64,000 nucleotides of DNA, from NCBI GenBank assembly GCA_023053685.1, contig JALIGW010000029.1:2924501-2988500 (forward strand), read 5' to 3'. Below the pieces are notes generated by a model that had not been told where the DNA came from, ran no database searches, and saw nothing but the letters and a program-made list of their open reading frames with translations. This document shows positions 1 through 47,770 of the stretch, piece by piece. The translations under genes and the position numbers were made by a program. This stretch comes from Diadophis punctatus similis. Taxonomy: Eukaryota > Chordata > Lepidosauria > Squamata > Dipsadidae. The stretch's first letter is position 1, and every line of letters starts with the position of its first letter.

Positions 1-258
1 TTTAATTTGGTTGTTACACGATTGGTTTCTTCTTAGTCTCAAGGATACACCTGGGACACTTGCAGTTATCTTTATGAAGATGATGGCATTAACCTAGCAG
101 ATTTTCAACTATACTATTGAGCCTTTATTCTTACCAATTTATGTTTTTCTGGAATAAAGATTGACTGTATTAATTTCACTTCCCTCTCTGGGCCAATTTG
201 GAAAGCAAATGTATAATATCCCTGAAATCTTGCCATGTGTTAGAATCAAGATACATTT

Positions 259-545
259 TTTATTTATTTATTTGTTTTTGTCAAGTATGTATTGATAATA
301 TACATAGATATAACATTGTTTATATATATAAGATGGGTACTGATAAGAGGGAACATTAGGACAGGGTTGGTAGGCATGCTGGTGCACTTATGCACGCTCC
401 TTACTGACCTCTTAGGAATCGGGTGAGGTTAACAGTGGACAGTCTAAGGGTAAAGTTTTGGGGGTTTGGTGACGAAACCACAGAGTCAGGTAGTGAGTTC
501 CAGGCATTAACCACTCTGTTGCTAAAGTCGTATTTTCTGTACACC
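259..545 (-). mobile_element. CR1-type LINE 3' end (truncated)
   Basis: Read on the minus strand, this is the same sequence as 55,935-56,290: the C-terminal reverse-transcriptase frame 'WNSLPDSVV'-like, then CTTATCAGTACC and a 3' UTR ending TTGACAAA plus an AATA-rich tail. It is 5' truncated, as is usual for CR1. Confidence 0.75.
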
Positions 546-640
546 CCTTACATTAAATCAGGATCATTTCCAGCTTTGAAAGCTGCTAGGCATATTTGGT
601 TATTAATAGGTAAGCAGTTGTGATTTGATCTCAAATCACA

Positions 641-2390
641 TGATAAGTTAATATGGTAGAAGTCAAATATGAAAATAGCGAGGAAGAGGCTCTATTTGAA
701 TACCTGGGCTAAATGATGGCTTAATGTTTTAAATCAATTGATTCTCAATGGCTATTTTAAATTTTTTGAGAGATTATCTTTTGAGTTTGGCTTGCCTTCA
801 ATATATTCTTGCCAATATTCTCAGGTAAAACATATATATACTAACTAAAAGCATGGCCTGAATAGTTTACCAGTCTCCAAGATACTTTCTATTTTAGCCT
901 CATTAAGAGAGGCTGCAGTCAAATGTATACCAAGAATTCATGTTCATAAGGTAGTAAAAAATGAAAGGAAAATTTGCATTATTTTATATTGGGTCTATGG
1001 AAGGAAAAATTAGAATATCCAGTTTTGGAAAATCAAGGGGTCCAGGTATTTAAAAATGGGAAATACACTTCTTACTTTTTAAAGATGAAACTAATTAATC
1101 ATAAAATATTATGACAGGTCTGTTGGACCTATCAAAGAATGTTTAATAAAGGATGGACATTAAGACTTCTTAGGTTGGCTGTGTAAGAAATTTGAACATT
1201 CTTTAACTCACATGATTTATTACAGCTTTTGGGGGGTTTCAAATTACGGTAACATGTATGTTAATGTAATCTTGGGAAGAAAGAGTTAAGGATCTCAGTG
1301 TGATGTTGAATTATATTTGTAAAATATAGAATTAGTTGTTTTATGAAGAACTTTGGCTCTATGAAATTGAAGGCACAACAGAGAGGATACTGGTATATAA
1401 CTGGAAAGAAAGTCACTACTATAATTTTAAAGAATGGGTCCAGGTTATCAGTTTATCTGTTTTTGAAGAGTCTTTGTGCTCTAAAAAAAATTTAAATGAC
1501 ACATTTTGTTGCTAAATGCTAATGAGATTTAATGATAAACTCAACGATTAACTTCTTATAACTATTTATACTGATCATGTGGACCTTTGTTACTGAGGGT
1601 TTTTTAAATTGTAATTATTATGATTACTTCTTTTAACCACTAATTGATTCACCCTTTCTCTATTTTCTTCAGTTTGTTCGATTTAAAACAGGCTTTTTCT
1701 GGAATCAAATAATTATACAATCCCCCTCACCCTTTGCCACACTGAATCAGAAGAACTTTGCTTTTTTATGGATATAGGAAAATCACATTTTTGTAATTTT
1801 ACTAAATTAGATTCTGTGAATTTGTTTTATGTATACATGTGCAATAAATTTTACTCCCTTAGAATCAAGGTGCCAAATACCTCAAAGCCTGGAGCAATTG
1901 TAAATACAATGTATTTCAAATTAGGTTTCATTCATCCAAGAACTTAGAGCTCTTCCTCTTTTTTTTCTCATTGCCAGGCCTGGACTTTAGGTTACAACAT
2001 CCATGGCAAAAATAGATGAAAATGTGTAGCATACAAGTAGGCCTTGTCAAGTGGCCAGAATTTGGACCAGCAAATTGGTCGTTAAGCAAAGCAGTCACTA
2101 AGTAAAATACCACAATTTTACAAAAATTTACTTCAGCTTTTGTTTGCTTTACAGAGCTGCAAAGGTTCTCACAAAATTATTTTTTCCTCACCATTGTAAC
2201 TGCAGAAAGTTTCTGTCTAAGGCGGCTGTTAAATGAGAGCTGCCATATTTCCAAATTATCAGAGGTTCTCCTCCTGACACTATGCCAAAATTACTGGGGG
2301 TGGGAGATGAGTGATGGGAAGAAGGGTACTTAGTGAAATCCACTTGCTCTGCCCTTTGAAATTCACCAAGCTTAGCTAAATCGTATCTCT
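641..2390. other. AT-rich flank, no gene seen
   Basis: This is downstream of TBC1D10C. There is no open frame of note. A stretch near 2,040-2,115 (GTTAAGCAAAGCAGTCACTAAG-like) looks like a decayed repeat fragment. A (CA)n run follows at 2,391-2,409. Confidence 0.5.
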
Positions 2391-2431
2391 ACACACACAC
2401 ACACACACAATCTATAACTCATAGCTCTATC

Positions 2432-2678
2432 CAGGGGTGGATTCCACTTACCTTCCCTACCAGTTCGCATCGCATTGGGAAAATTACCCTCTGCGCAAGC
2501 GCAGAAGCCTTTGCACATGTGCAGAGGGTTTTTTTGCCAGCCGCTTTCAAGGAGCGGCAACCAGAGAACCGGTTTGGGGGCATGGCCAACCGGCCATTGC
2601 TGCCGGTTTGGCGAGCGGGGGAAAATTTCCGCCACCGGTACGGGTGAACCGGTCCGAACCAGCAGCAACCCACCACTG
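2432..2678. mobile_element. hAT-like MITE, CAGNGGTGG-end family (copy 1)
   Basis: Starts CAGGGGTGGATTCC and ends GCAACCCACCACTG as inverted ends. It is flanked by the exact 8-bp duplication GCTCTATC (2,424-2,431 and 2,679-2,686). GC-rich interior, no coding capacity. An 8-bp duplication with CAG-type ends is typical of hAT transposons. Confidence 0.85.
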
Positions 2679-2707
2679 GCTCTATCTATATCCCAAAACA
2701 TATGTAG

Positions 2708-3339
2708 CAGGGGCGGGTTCCTAATTTTTTTACTACCACTCTGTGGGTGTGGCTTATTTTGTGGGTGTGGCTTGCCAGCCATGTGACTGGGTGGGCGTGG
2801 GCCTCGGGAGCTTGGGAGCGACCGGAGAAGCGGGGGGGCATTGCCCACCCGCAACACAGCCCCCCGGAGCGGGAGCAGCAAGACTGCGGCAGTGGTTCTT
2901 CTAGGAGTCTCCGTCTGGCCTGAATGCTTCTCCCCATTCGATGATCCTAGGCTCCTGCCGCCCGTTCCCCCTCCCTTCAGCAACTCGAGAAGCCTCGAAC
3001 GTGCGAAAATGCCTGGGATCATCACCGCGCATTCGTGGCTTCTCAGACTGCTGAAGGGAGGGGAACTGAGATAGGTCTTGCTGTCCGTTCTTTCAGCGTC
3101 TCACGTGCTCCCTCAGCCAACCTCCCCTGCTTGGACTCACTGTGGGGTAGGAAGGCAGCGCATGCGCAGTGCCGGAAGCTCGGCTTCTGGGCATGCTCAG
3201 AAGAAATTTTTTTAAAAAATTTAAATTTTTTTTTAAAAAATGGCGGCGCCCAGGCACCGACCGCACCAGTACTGTGACGTCACCAGCGTGCCGCTACGGG
3301 TGCTATAGAGTGGACCGCACCGATAGGAACCCACCACTG
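2708..3339. mobile_element. hAT-like MITE, CAGNGGTGG-end family (copy 2)
   Basis: 632 bp from CAGGGGCGGGTTCC to GGAACCCACCACTG. It is flanked by ATATGTAG at 2,700-2,707 and 3,340-3,347 (exact). The body is shared with the copies at 10,641 and 21,507. ORFs inside it on both strands are incidental. Confidence 0.87.
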
Positions 3340-3441
3340 ATATGTAGGATGAGATTACCTATCTCTTATTTTAATTCAAGCAGGGTTATAGATGAAGGCA
3401 TCAGAAAGAGGAAGCTCCTAAAATTAGGAAACCCAGCCTAT

Positions 3442-3447
3442 TTTATT
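3442..3447 (-). promoter_or_regulatory. candidate TBC1D10C poly(A) signal
   Basis: AATAAA on the minus strand, about 150 nt past the TBC1D10C stop codon and inside a short AATA-rich run. It is the first canonical hexamer downstream. Functional use is inferred from position only. Confidence 0.5.
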
Positions 3448-3593
3448 TATTTATTTCCTAGAAATTCAGGACTGCCTTCAACTCAGGCTATGTCAAAGCT
3501 TCTGAATTCATCCATTAACCAGAGAAGGACAGTGAGAAAATGCTGCATGATTGTTCTCCCAGAGTTCCATCTCTTCTCTGCCCTGAGTGAGAA

Positions 3594-33775
<30,182 letters not shown>

Positions 33776-34231
33776 CCCTCCCTACCATTCAAATCCTTTG
33801 AATCAACTGAAACCGTCGATTTTGTGATTTATCTCATGTTGACTGCAGGCCCTTGGATCAGCAACCTCTGAAGAGAAGACTGCCTCTATGAACGTACCCC
33901 TACCGTTATGACTAGAGTTCTTCACAGGTTCTGCAAGCTATTTCCTCCCAAAACCATTTCCTGATGTAATACATAGCACTATGAAATGAGCAAGGCAAAG
34001 GGGTGGAGCACAAGAAAAGATGGAAGGGCACAGAGGAAGGGAAGGGAGGCACTCAATAGCTCCCTTGCAAAGTAAAAAAAAAAAAGTTGCAAATACACCT
34101 CCAGGGATGCCCCTTCCCTTCTCTCGGTCTCTGCCCTATAGGCAGAGTTGGGGTGCTACGGTGCTGGGTCAGGAGCTACCTTCATTACAATACTTACTAA
34201 TGAAGGTGAATATACGTGTTCCAGGATAATG

Positions 34232-34425
34232 TTGCAGGATCCAATCTGAGTCAGTCACCCAGACCAGATATTTTGTCTTCCAAGTTTTCGGAGTTGTGCT
34301 AAAGCCGATCCTCAGGGAACTTCAGGCTAGAGAGATGTTCCCTGAAGATGGGCTCCAGCATGAGTCCAAAAGCTCAGAAGACAAAACCTCTGGTCTAGGT
34401 GACCAACCCAGATTGGATCTTGCAA
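34232..34425. repeat. 194-bp inverted repeat upstream of TBC1D10C
   Basis: Outer arms TTGCAGGATCCAATCTG (34,232) and CAGATTGGATCTTGCAA (34,409-34,425). Inner complement CAGACCAGATATTTTGTCTTC / GAAGACAAAACCTCTGGTCT and a centre pair CAGGGAACTT / TGTTCCCTGAAG. Probably a fold-back repeat; family unknown. Lies about 0.46-0.65 kb upstream of the TBC1D10C ATG. Confidence 0.75.
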
Positions 34426-34495
34426 CAATACTTACTACTGCGGGCATTTTTATTATCCCATCTGTTATGAATAATTGGTTTTTTAAAATCTAGAG

Positions 34496-34619
34496 CAGGG
34501 GTGTCAAACTTGTGGGCCGGATGCTTCACGCGCTGGCCACGCCCACCCCTGGTTTAGTGGGGAAAAAGCCGCAATACGTCACATGATGACAACGTGACAT
34601 CACGAGTTTGACACCCCTG
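34496..34619. mobile_element. hAT-like MITE (CAGGGGTGTCAAACT ends)
   Basis: 124 bp, CAGGGGTGTCAAACTTGTG to GAGTTTGACACCCCTG, exact 8-bp duplication ATCTAGAG on both sides. Confidence 0.88.
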
Positions 34620-34790
34620 ATCTAGAGTCTGCCTTCTGTCCACAAAGCCTAAAAGAGTAGACACAGTTTTCTCCAGGGCATTTTATCCCTACAGAGGAAG
34701 AATTATTGGTTCGAAATTATGCAGTGATTTCATTAAGTGGTTATTTGAACTGGACCTTCCTTCCTCCTAGGATGACATTAGGACCGTTAC

Positions 34791-35096
34791 CAGAGGTGGC
34801 TTTCAGCAGGTTCTGACCAGTTCTGGAGAACCGGTAGCGGAAATTTTGAGTAGTTCAGAGAACCGGTAAATACCACCTCTGACTGGCCCCGCCCCAATCT
34901 ATTCTCTGCTTCCTGAGTCCCAGCTGATCGGGAGGAAATGGAGATTTTGCAGTATCCTTCCCCTGGAGTGGGGTGGGAATGGAGATTTTACAGTATCCTT
35001 CCCCTACCACGCCCACCAAGCCACGCCCAAGCCACACCACGCCCACCAAGCCACACCCACAGAACCGATAGTAAAAAAAATTGAAACCCACCACTG
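34791..35096. mobile_element. hAT-like MITE, CAGNGGTGG-end family, GTGGGCGTGGC subfamily (copy 9)
   Basis: 306 bp, CAGAGGTGGCTTTCAGC to GAAACCCACCACTG, 8-bp duplication ACCGTTAC / ACAGTTAC. Inverted copy of the 19,488 element. Confidence 0.8.
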
Positions 35097-35104
35097 ACAG
35101 TTAC

Positions 35105-36085
35105 AACATGTTGCTCCTGTGCCATAATTTAGGCACAGATAAAATGCTACCAGTATGCCAGATCTATTACAATAGTCATCATATACATGAAAATTCACCA
35201 AAGATTACCCCATTTTCTTAAGTCCACTTGAGTTGCATTATTTGGACTTAAGTCAAGATAAGTTTATATGACTCCCAGATGTGCTGGAAATCACTCAGAT
35301 TATCTATCAAATTTATAAATGGATGTTGCTAATTTATAGCAATACATTTGTGTCATATTCTGAACTAGACTGACTCTCCAAATGTGCAAGCACGTATCAG
35401 CAGAGTACCCTGGAATAACTGCAAACTTTCTATGCTTAAACTCTTTTCATTACAGATGCTGGTTGCTCAACAAGATCTAGATCATAAATGACTACTCTTT
35501 GTTGTTGCTGGATAGTTGTCTCAACAAGACACGTTGTAATTCCTGGAAGATACAGGTGATTATGTGGGAATCATGATTGTTACTCACAAGAGTTGGGGTA
35601 AATGTGTGTTTCTGGTTATGTAAGAATAAGTCAACAAATCCAGTTTCGTTTCACATGTATATATTCTAAATGGCAGTAGATATTAACACACATCCAGCCA
35701 TGGGTAATGATGGATTCCTAAACTCAGCATATGCAAAGGATGAAAAAGTCATGAGTCATTGATGCATATATTTAAATGCAGATTTCACAAATTCCTAAAC
35801 AACTGAAAGGTTGCCATATAGGAATTTTATCACTAAATTCTTTAGTGACTATATACAAGGTAGTGTATTAGCAACTGTAATTGGCTCAACTGTACCGCTG
35901 CAGTTTGTTTGACTCATCCCAAGGTGTGGTACTGAAAAGTTTCATCTGTCTTTTGAATTGGAAAGAACAAAAATGAATGTAGAAAAATGTAGCACTAGAG
36001 ATGTAAAGCTGTGTTTTTACAACATACTGATACCACACAGAATCATGGTTTAGTGAATTGATCTAATTGCCTGTCTTTTATAAGA
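35105..36085. other. divergent intergenic region, no further feature
   Basis: AT-rich sequence between TBC1D10C and PPP1CA; no recognised gene or repeat. Confidence 0.45.
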
Positions 36086-36089
36086 TGAA

Positions 36090-37612
36090 ATATAAAACCT
36101 CGAGCCAGCAATCCTAGAATGTGAAGTCAAATGGGTCTTAGGAAATTTGAGCAACAACAAAGCTAGTGGAGGCGACAGTATTCCAGCTGAGCTATTCAAA
36201 ATCTTAAAAGACTGATGCAGTAAAAGTGCTACAATTTGCCAGCAAATTTGGAAAACTCAACAGTGGCCACAGGATTGGAAAAGGTCAGTTTACATTCCAA
36301 TTCCAAAGAAAGGCAATGCCAAAGAATGTTCAAACTATCGCACCATTGCACTCATTTCACATGCTAGTAAAGTTATGCTCAAAATCCTACAAGCTAGGCT
36401 CCAGCAGTATGTGGATCGAGAACTACCAGAAGTACAGTCAGGATTTCAAAGAGGCAGAGGAACTAGAGATCAAATTGCCATCATACGCTGGATCATGGAA
36501 AAAGCTAGGGAGTCCCAGAAAAACATCTACTTCTGCTTCATTGACTATGCTAAAGCCTTTGATTGTGTGGATCACAACAAATTGTGGCAAGTTCTTAAAG
36601 AGATGGGAGTACCATCTTATTTGTCTCTTGAGAAACCTATATGCCGGCCAAGAAGCAACAGTGAGAACTGGACACGGAACCACTGATTGGTTCAAAATTG
36701 GGAAAGGAGTCCAGCAAGGCTGTATACTATCACCCTGCCTATTTAACTTATATGCAGAGCACATCATGAGAAAGGCAGGCCTAGATGAATCAAAAGTTGG
36801 AATTAAGATTGCCGGGAGAAATATCAACAATCTCAGATATACAGATGATACCACTCTAATGGCAGAAAGTGAAGAGGAACTAAAGAGCCTCTTGATGCGG
36901 GTGAAGAAGGAGTGCAAAAGTTGGCTTAAAACTCAACATTAAGAAAACTAAGATCATGGCATCCGGCCCTCTCAATTCCTGGCAAATAGATGGGGAAGAA
37001 ATGGAGGTAGTGACAGATTTTATTTTCCTGGGCTTCAAGATCACCGCAGATGGGGACTGCAGCCAAGAAATTAAAAGACGCTTGCTCCTGGGGAGGAAAG
37101 CTATGAGAAATCTAGACAGCATACTAAAAAGCAGAGACATCACCCTGCCAACAAAAGTGTGTATGGTCAAGGCTATGGCTTTCCCAGTTGCAATGTATGG
37201 CTGTGAAAGTTGGGACCATAAGAAAGGCTGAGCGCCAAAGAATTGAGGCCTTTGAACTATGGTGCTGGAGAAGACTCCTGCGAGTCCCTTGGACTGCAAG
37301 GTGATCCAACCGGTCAGTCCTAGAGGAGATCAACCCTGACTGCTATTTAGAAGGCCAGATCCTGAAGATGAAACTCAAATACTTTGGCCACCTGAGAAGG
37401 AAGGATTCACTGGAGAAGAGCCTAATGCTGGGAAAGATTGAGGGGAAAAGAAGAAGGGGACGACAGAGAATGAGGTAGCTGGATGGAGTCACTGAAGCAG
37501 TAGGCGTGAACATAAATGGACTCCAGAGGATGGTAGAGGACAGGAAGGCCTGGAGGAACATTGTCCATGGGGTCGCGATGGGTCAGACACAACTTCGCAA
37601 CTAACAACAAAA
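36090..37612 (+). mobile_element. BovB (RTE) LINE, 5' truncated, reverse-transcriptase pseudogene
   Basis: Frames spell the RTE reverse transcriptase in order: 'IPIPKKGNAKECSNYRTIAL', 'EVQSGFQRGRGTRDQIA', 'YFCFIDYAKAFDCVDHNKL', 'QEATVRTGHGTTDWF', 'GVQQGCILSPCLFNLYAEH', then 'YTDDTTLMAESEEEL' where the catalytic motif normally reads YADD. Then comes the C-terminal 'LGKIEGKRRRGRQRM' block and the 3' end GTCGCGATGGGTCAGACACAA. Several frameshifts (near 36,630, 36,920 and 37,220) and the YADD-to-YTDD change make it non-functional. It is far less decayed than the RTE copy at 16.5 kb. BovB is known for horizontal spread among squamates and mammals. It lies between TBC1D10C and PPP1CA. Confidence 0.9.
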
Positions 37613-38361
37613 AAGAAACCACTTTGACTGGATCTTCACACTAGTCACAACTATCTACTCACATAGCCTTGCCTTACTCTACTGCACAAACTCAGGAGAT
37701 GTTAATGACTCTCTCCAACAGAGAGGGAAGAGACAGCAAAGGGGCAAGGCATAGGGAAGGCAAAGGATCTATGCTTGCTTGAGGCAGGGAGAAAGGCAGG
37801 CATCAGAGAATACGAAGTGCAGCAACAGTTTGGCCTGGGGAAGGCAAGGCAGGTCAAGCCTGGAATGGTGAGAGCAAGTGACTTGCTGCATGAAGGTTTA
37901 CCTAAAGAAATTGTGATGCAAGGCAAGGTATTCCACAGGGTTGATATTCCTGATCCAAGAAAAGAAAAAGAAAACTGCTTGCTGAGCAGGGCTCAGGTCT
38001 CTCTGGCAGCCAAGGCAGAAATGGCCATGAGGATACAAGCCCAGTGGCTGAACGGAGGGGGCACCCCCTGCAACAGGGCAATTGGACCTGCTGGTTGCCC
38101 ACTTGGACTGTTCCTTTCGAAGGGCTTGCTCTGTTTGGGAAGATGAAATACCACTTTCCTGGCAGTCGGAGTTGTTACAACATCAGCCTTCTGCAGCAGC
38201 AGGCTGGCATCAAGACGGAGCTTCTGCTACCATGCTAGCAGGCAAGAAGGCCGTGAGGATGAGCACTTGGAGAGGGATGAGCACTTGGAGAGGCCGACTG
38301 CTTGCACTTAAGAGTTTTTAAATTCAGCTTCCATAGGATTTTGCATTGGACATCTTTTAAG
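37613..38361. other. divergent intergenic region, no further feature
   Basis: GGCAAGGCA-type purine-rich sequence, with no gene recognised. A 16-bp direct repeat GAGGATGAGCACTTGGAGAGG-like occurs twice near 38,255-38,290. Confidence 0.45.
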
Positions 38362-38775
38362 TAAGGTGACCAGACATCCCGCTTTTGGCGGGACAGACAT
38401 GCTTTTCAAGCATGTGTCCTGCGTCCCGCATTGTTTCCAAAAAGTCACGCTTTTTTGGAAAGAATGCCCGACAACAAACAAATGTTGAAAAGAAACAGCG
38501 GGACGTCTGGTCACCTTAGCCAAAGGGCTCCACGAAGGGAAGGGAAGCGCGCCCCGGCTTCCGCCTTTCGGCTCCGCTCCGGACTCCTGGGCAGAAAGCA
38601 ACAGTAAGCGTAGCAGGCGGAGTGTCTGGGCTGGGAGCGGCGGCGGCTAGGGGTTTGTTTGCGGCTTGGCGTCGCTGCAGAAGTGTTGGCCTCTCGGGGA
38701 GCTGCCCCTGTATGCGCGCTTGTGTGTGTGTGTGTGTGTTCGTGAGCGCGTGCGGCGGAGTGACTTGCTCGCTCG

Positions 38776-38812
<37 letters not shown>

Positions 38813-39198
38813 GGAGCTGCCGCTGGGGTTGTTCTGATCCGCCGCCGCCTCCTGATCTCCTTTCTCCCCTTGTCACTCCAGCAGCCCAGCGCTGGCGGAG
38901 GGGGAGCAGGAGAGCCAAGAGACGCTGGGTTGGAGCACCATCTCCGGGCTGCTCCCCTTCCCAAGCCAGCCCCGCTCGCTCGCTTGCCAGCCAGCCAGCC
39001 CAAGCCACTGCCGGCTCCCGAAGGGGAGGCGGGAGGCGAGGAAAGGCCTCCCGCCTCCCCCCCACCCACCTGGACGCCGACATTTGCATTTTAGCGTTCT
39101 GCGCATGCGCAGAGGGCAAAACTCAAATGGCGGCTCCCCTAGAAAACCCCCCCCCCGTCAATGGTGTCCCGCCTTAAAAAAAAAATCTGGTCACCTTA
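38362..39198. mobile_element. hAT-like element with TAAGGTGACCAG ends (CpG-rich, second copy)
   Basis: 837 bp from TAAGGTGACCAGACATCCCG to CTGGTCACCTTA, flanked by exact CTTTTAAG (38,354-38,361 and 39,199-39,206). The right end (CGGGACACCATTGACGGGGG, GCGCATGCGCAGA) matches the left end of the 8,369 element in reverse. A third terminus, GTCTGGTCACCTTA, lies internally at 38,505-38,518. Contains (GT)n and (CT)n near 38,721-38,808. No transposase frame. Confidence 0.85.
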
Positions 39199-39239
39199 CT
39201 TTTAAGACAAGTAGCTATTTTTCTACTCTGTTTTCTCTC

Positions 39240-39388
39240 TCTTTCAGATGGATAGAACAGAATAGAATAGAATAGAATAGAATAGAATAGAATAGAATAG
39301 AATAGAATAGAATAGAATAGAATAGAATAGAATTTTATTGGCCAAGTGTGATTGGACACACAAGGAATTTGTCTTGGTGCATAATAGC
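39240..39388 (-). mobile_element. snake1-type CR1/L3 3' tail with (AATAG)n
   Basis: TTTTATTGGCCAAGTGTGATTGGACACACAAGG is the reverse complement of the tail at 60,200-60,255. It abuts (GAATA)n at 39,257-39,333. Same seeding pattern as 26,973-27,056. It lies about 470 bp upstream of the PPP1CA ATG. Confidence 0.8.
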
Positions 39389-39860
39389 TACCAGTTCACC
39401 GGCTTCTTAGGGAAATGAATTAGCGAAAAGTACTTCGCATTTTCAAAGCGCTGTGGGTCCCCATATATGTCCGCCAGCTGCTTCTTCCGACTCTACTGGG
39501 ACCAGTGTGAAGAAAATACCAGAGTTCCCAGAAGCCTCTCGCCGCAACCATCTCCTCCCCCCCCTCCTCCCCCTTTTTCCTGGGATCTACCAAAGCTCGC
39601 AAGAGAAGCCTCGTGTTGATCCCTCCAGCCTGTAGGTGGTGGTGGCGGCAGAGGACAGGGCCTATAGCCTCTCACGGCTTCCTTTTCTGCGGGTGGCTTT
39701 CGGAGGAGGAGGAGGAGACTCCTTGGCAAGAAATAGGAAAAGAAAGCCGGCCTTTCCCTTCCTCTTGCTTGCTTAGGACCACCGAGCGGGGCGGGAGGGG
39801 GGCGCGCCGAGGGGAAGGAAGGAAGGAAGGAACCAGGCGATCTCAGCTTCTTAGGACGCC

Positions 39861-46460
<6,600 letters not shown>

Positions 46461-46800
46461 CATGTCCTGCCTGCCCTCTGTCAGCAGACAAGGGGCCTGA
46501 GCTGTCTTGCATAGCGGTTACACTGTACAGCGGCTGCTTACCTAGGATGCTAGGATCCAGCCATTTTTTTTAAAGAAAAAAATGTCTGAATGAGATTGAA
46601 TACCAAAAAAAAAAGATCTCATTTTCTAGGAAGGGAATGTCATTATTTTTGGGGGTATTTTTGATTGACTTTTTTGCCAACTGTGTCCTGATGTGTGCAC
46701 CCCTTTCCCCCCTGGGGGGTACCATATCTTTTTTTGAATAAACATGTAATATTCTTAATGTAGTTGCTTCTCTTTATATAGTTTTGGGAAAATAAAAATG
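46461..46800 (+). other. PPP1CA: PPP1CA 3' UTR with two AATAAA hexamers
   Basis: A canonical AATAAA lies at 46,737-46,742, about 280 nt after the stop, with a second at 46,791-46,796. The first is followed by T/G-rich sequence, which suits cleavage-site recognition. This predicts a short 3' UTR of about 300-350 nt. Confidence 0.65.
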
Positions 46801-47387
46801 AAATGGGCTGGGAGAAAAATGCTTCTTGTTTTCAGACAAAATACTTCCCGGACCCTCCTTTCTCCTTTAGAGCTGGGAAAACACAGAGTTTCAAGAGGAT
46901 AGTGCTTGTCCTGTACAACTAGATGTATATTCTGAATAGGCTAATTTGGGAAAATGTACAGACAACTGAACAAGTTGTACCAGTGAAGTCAGAATCTGGT
47001 GGTAGCAGCAGCTCTGGTCCTGGACCTCGATCACTTATGGGAGAAGTAAAAAAAAAAAAAAAAAAAAAAACCAAAACAAAAACCAGGCTTCCGCTTAGAA
47101 GGGCAGGGAATCCAATCAAATTCAAGTTATCTAATATTTGATTTGCTGAGGCCTCCTCTGGGGAAGTATCTGTTAAACTCTGGACTGTATTCCCTGTTAT
47201 GGCCTCCCTAGAGGCAATCCTTTGATTGGAACCATTGCTTCAATCATTTCACTGCCTAAAAGAAAATCCTAGAGGGGTTCCCCTCCCCCCCCCCCGCAAT
47301 ACACCTGCTCCTTAGAAGCACTGTACAAGGCCTTTAATTAAGAGCAGTTTTAGCTTTTAACTTCAAAGCTGGATTGAAGACCTAGAG
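46801..47387. other. convergent intergenic region, no further feature
   Basis: Between PPP1CA and RAD9A. Contains an A-run of about 22 at 47,049-47,070 and a short C-run near 47,286. No gene recognised. Confidence 0.5.
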
Positions 47388-47770
47388 CAGTGATGGCGAA
47401 CCTATGGCACGGGTGCCACAGGTGGCACAAGGAGCCATATCTGAGGGCACGCGAGGCATTGCCCTATGTCGGCTCCAGCGTGCATGTGCGCGCTGGTCAG
47501 CTGATTTTTGGGCTTTTCGGCTGTTTTTGCTCTTCCCAGGTTTCAGGAAAGCCTCTTGAACCCTGGGAACGGCGAAAAATGGCCCAATGGGCCTACCGGA
47601 AGTCCGGAGACTTCAGTGAGGCCAGTGCGCATGCACGGGGGGCAGTGCGGGGGTTGTGCACTTGCACGGGGGGGAGGGCATTGCATTATGGGTGTGGGCA
47701 CGTACGCACACGCTATCGCGCGCGCGCACACCCTTTTGGCACCCAAGCCAAAAAAGGTTCGCCATCACTG
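47388..47770. mobile_element. hAT-like MITE, CAGTGATGGCGAACC family (copy 6)
   Basis: 383 bp, CAGTGATGGCGAACC to GTTCGCCATCACTG, exact 8-bp duplication ACCTAGAG. Lies between the two convergent 3' ends. Confidence 0.9.

Noticed and set aside
2372..3025. 217-aa minus-strand open frame
   Set aside because: It runs across a CA microsatellite and two MITEs with their target duplications. It has no domain and is not shared in frame with sister copies.
38511..39119. GC-rich block with ~200-aa open frame, first taken as the PPP1CA CpG island or a first exon
   Set aside because: It lies inside an element with inverted TAAGGTGACCAG ends and an exact CTTTTAAG duplication; the true CpG-rich 5' region starts near 39,770.
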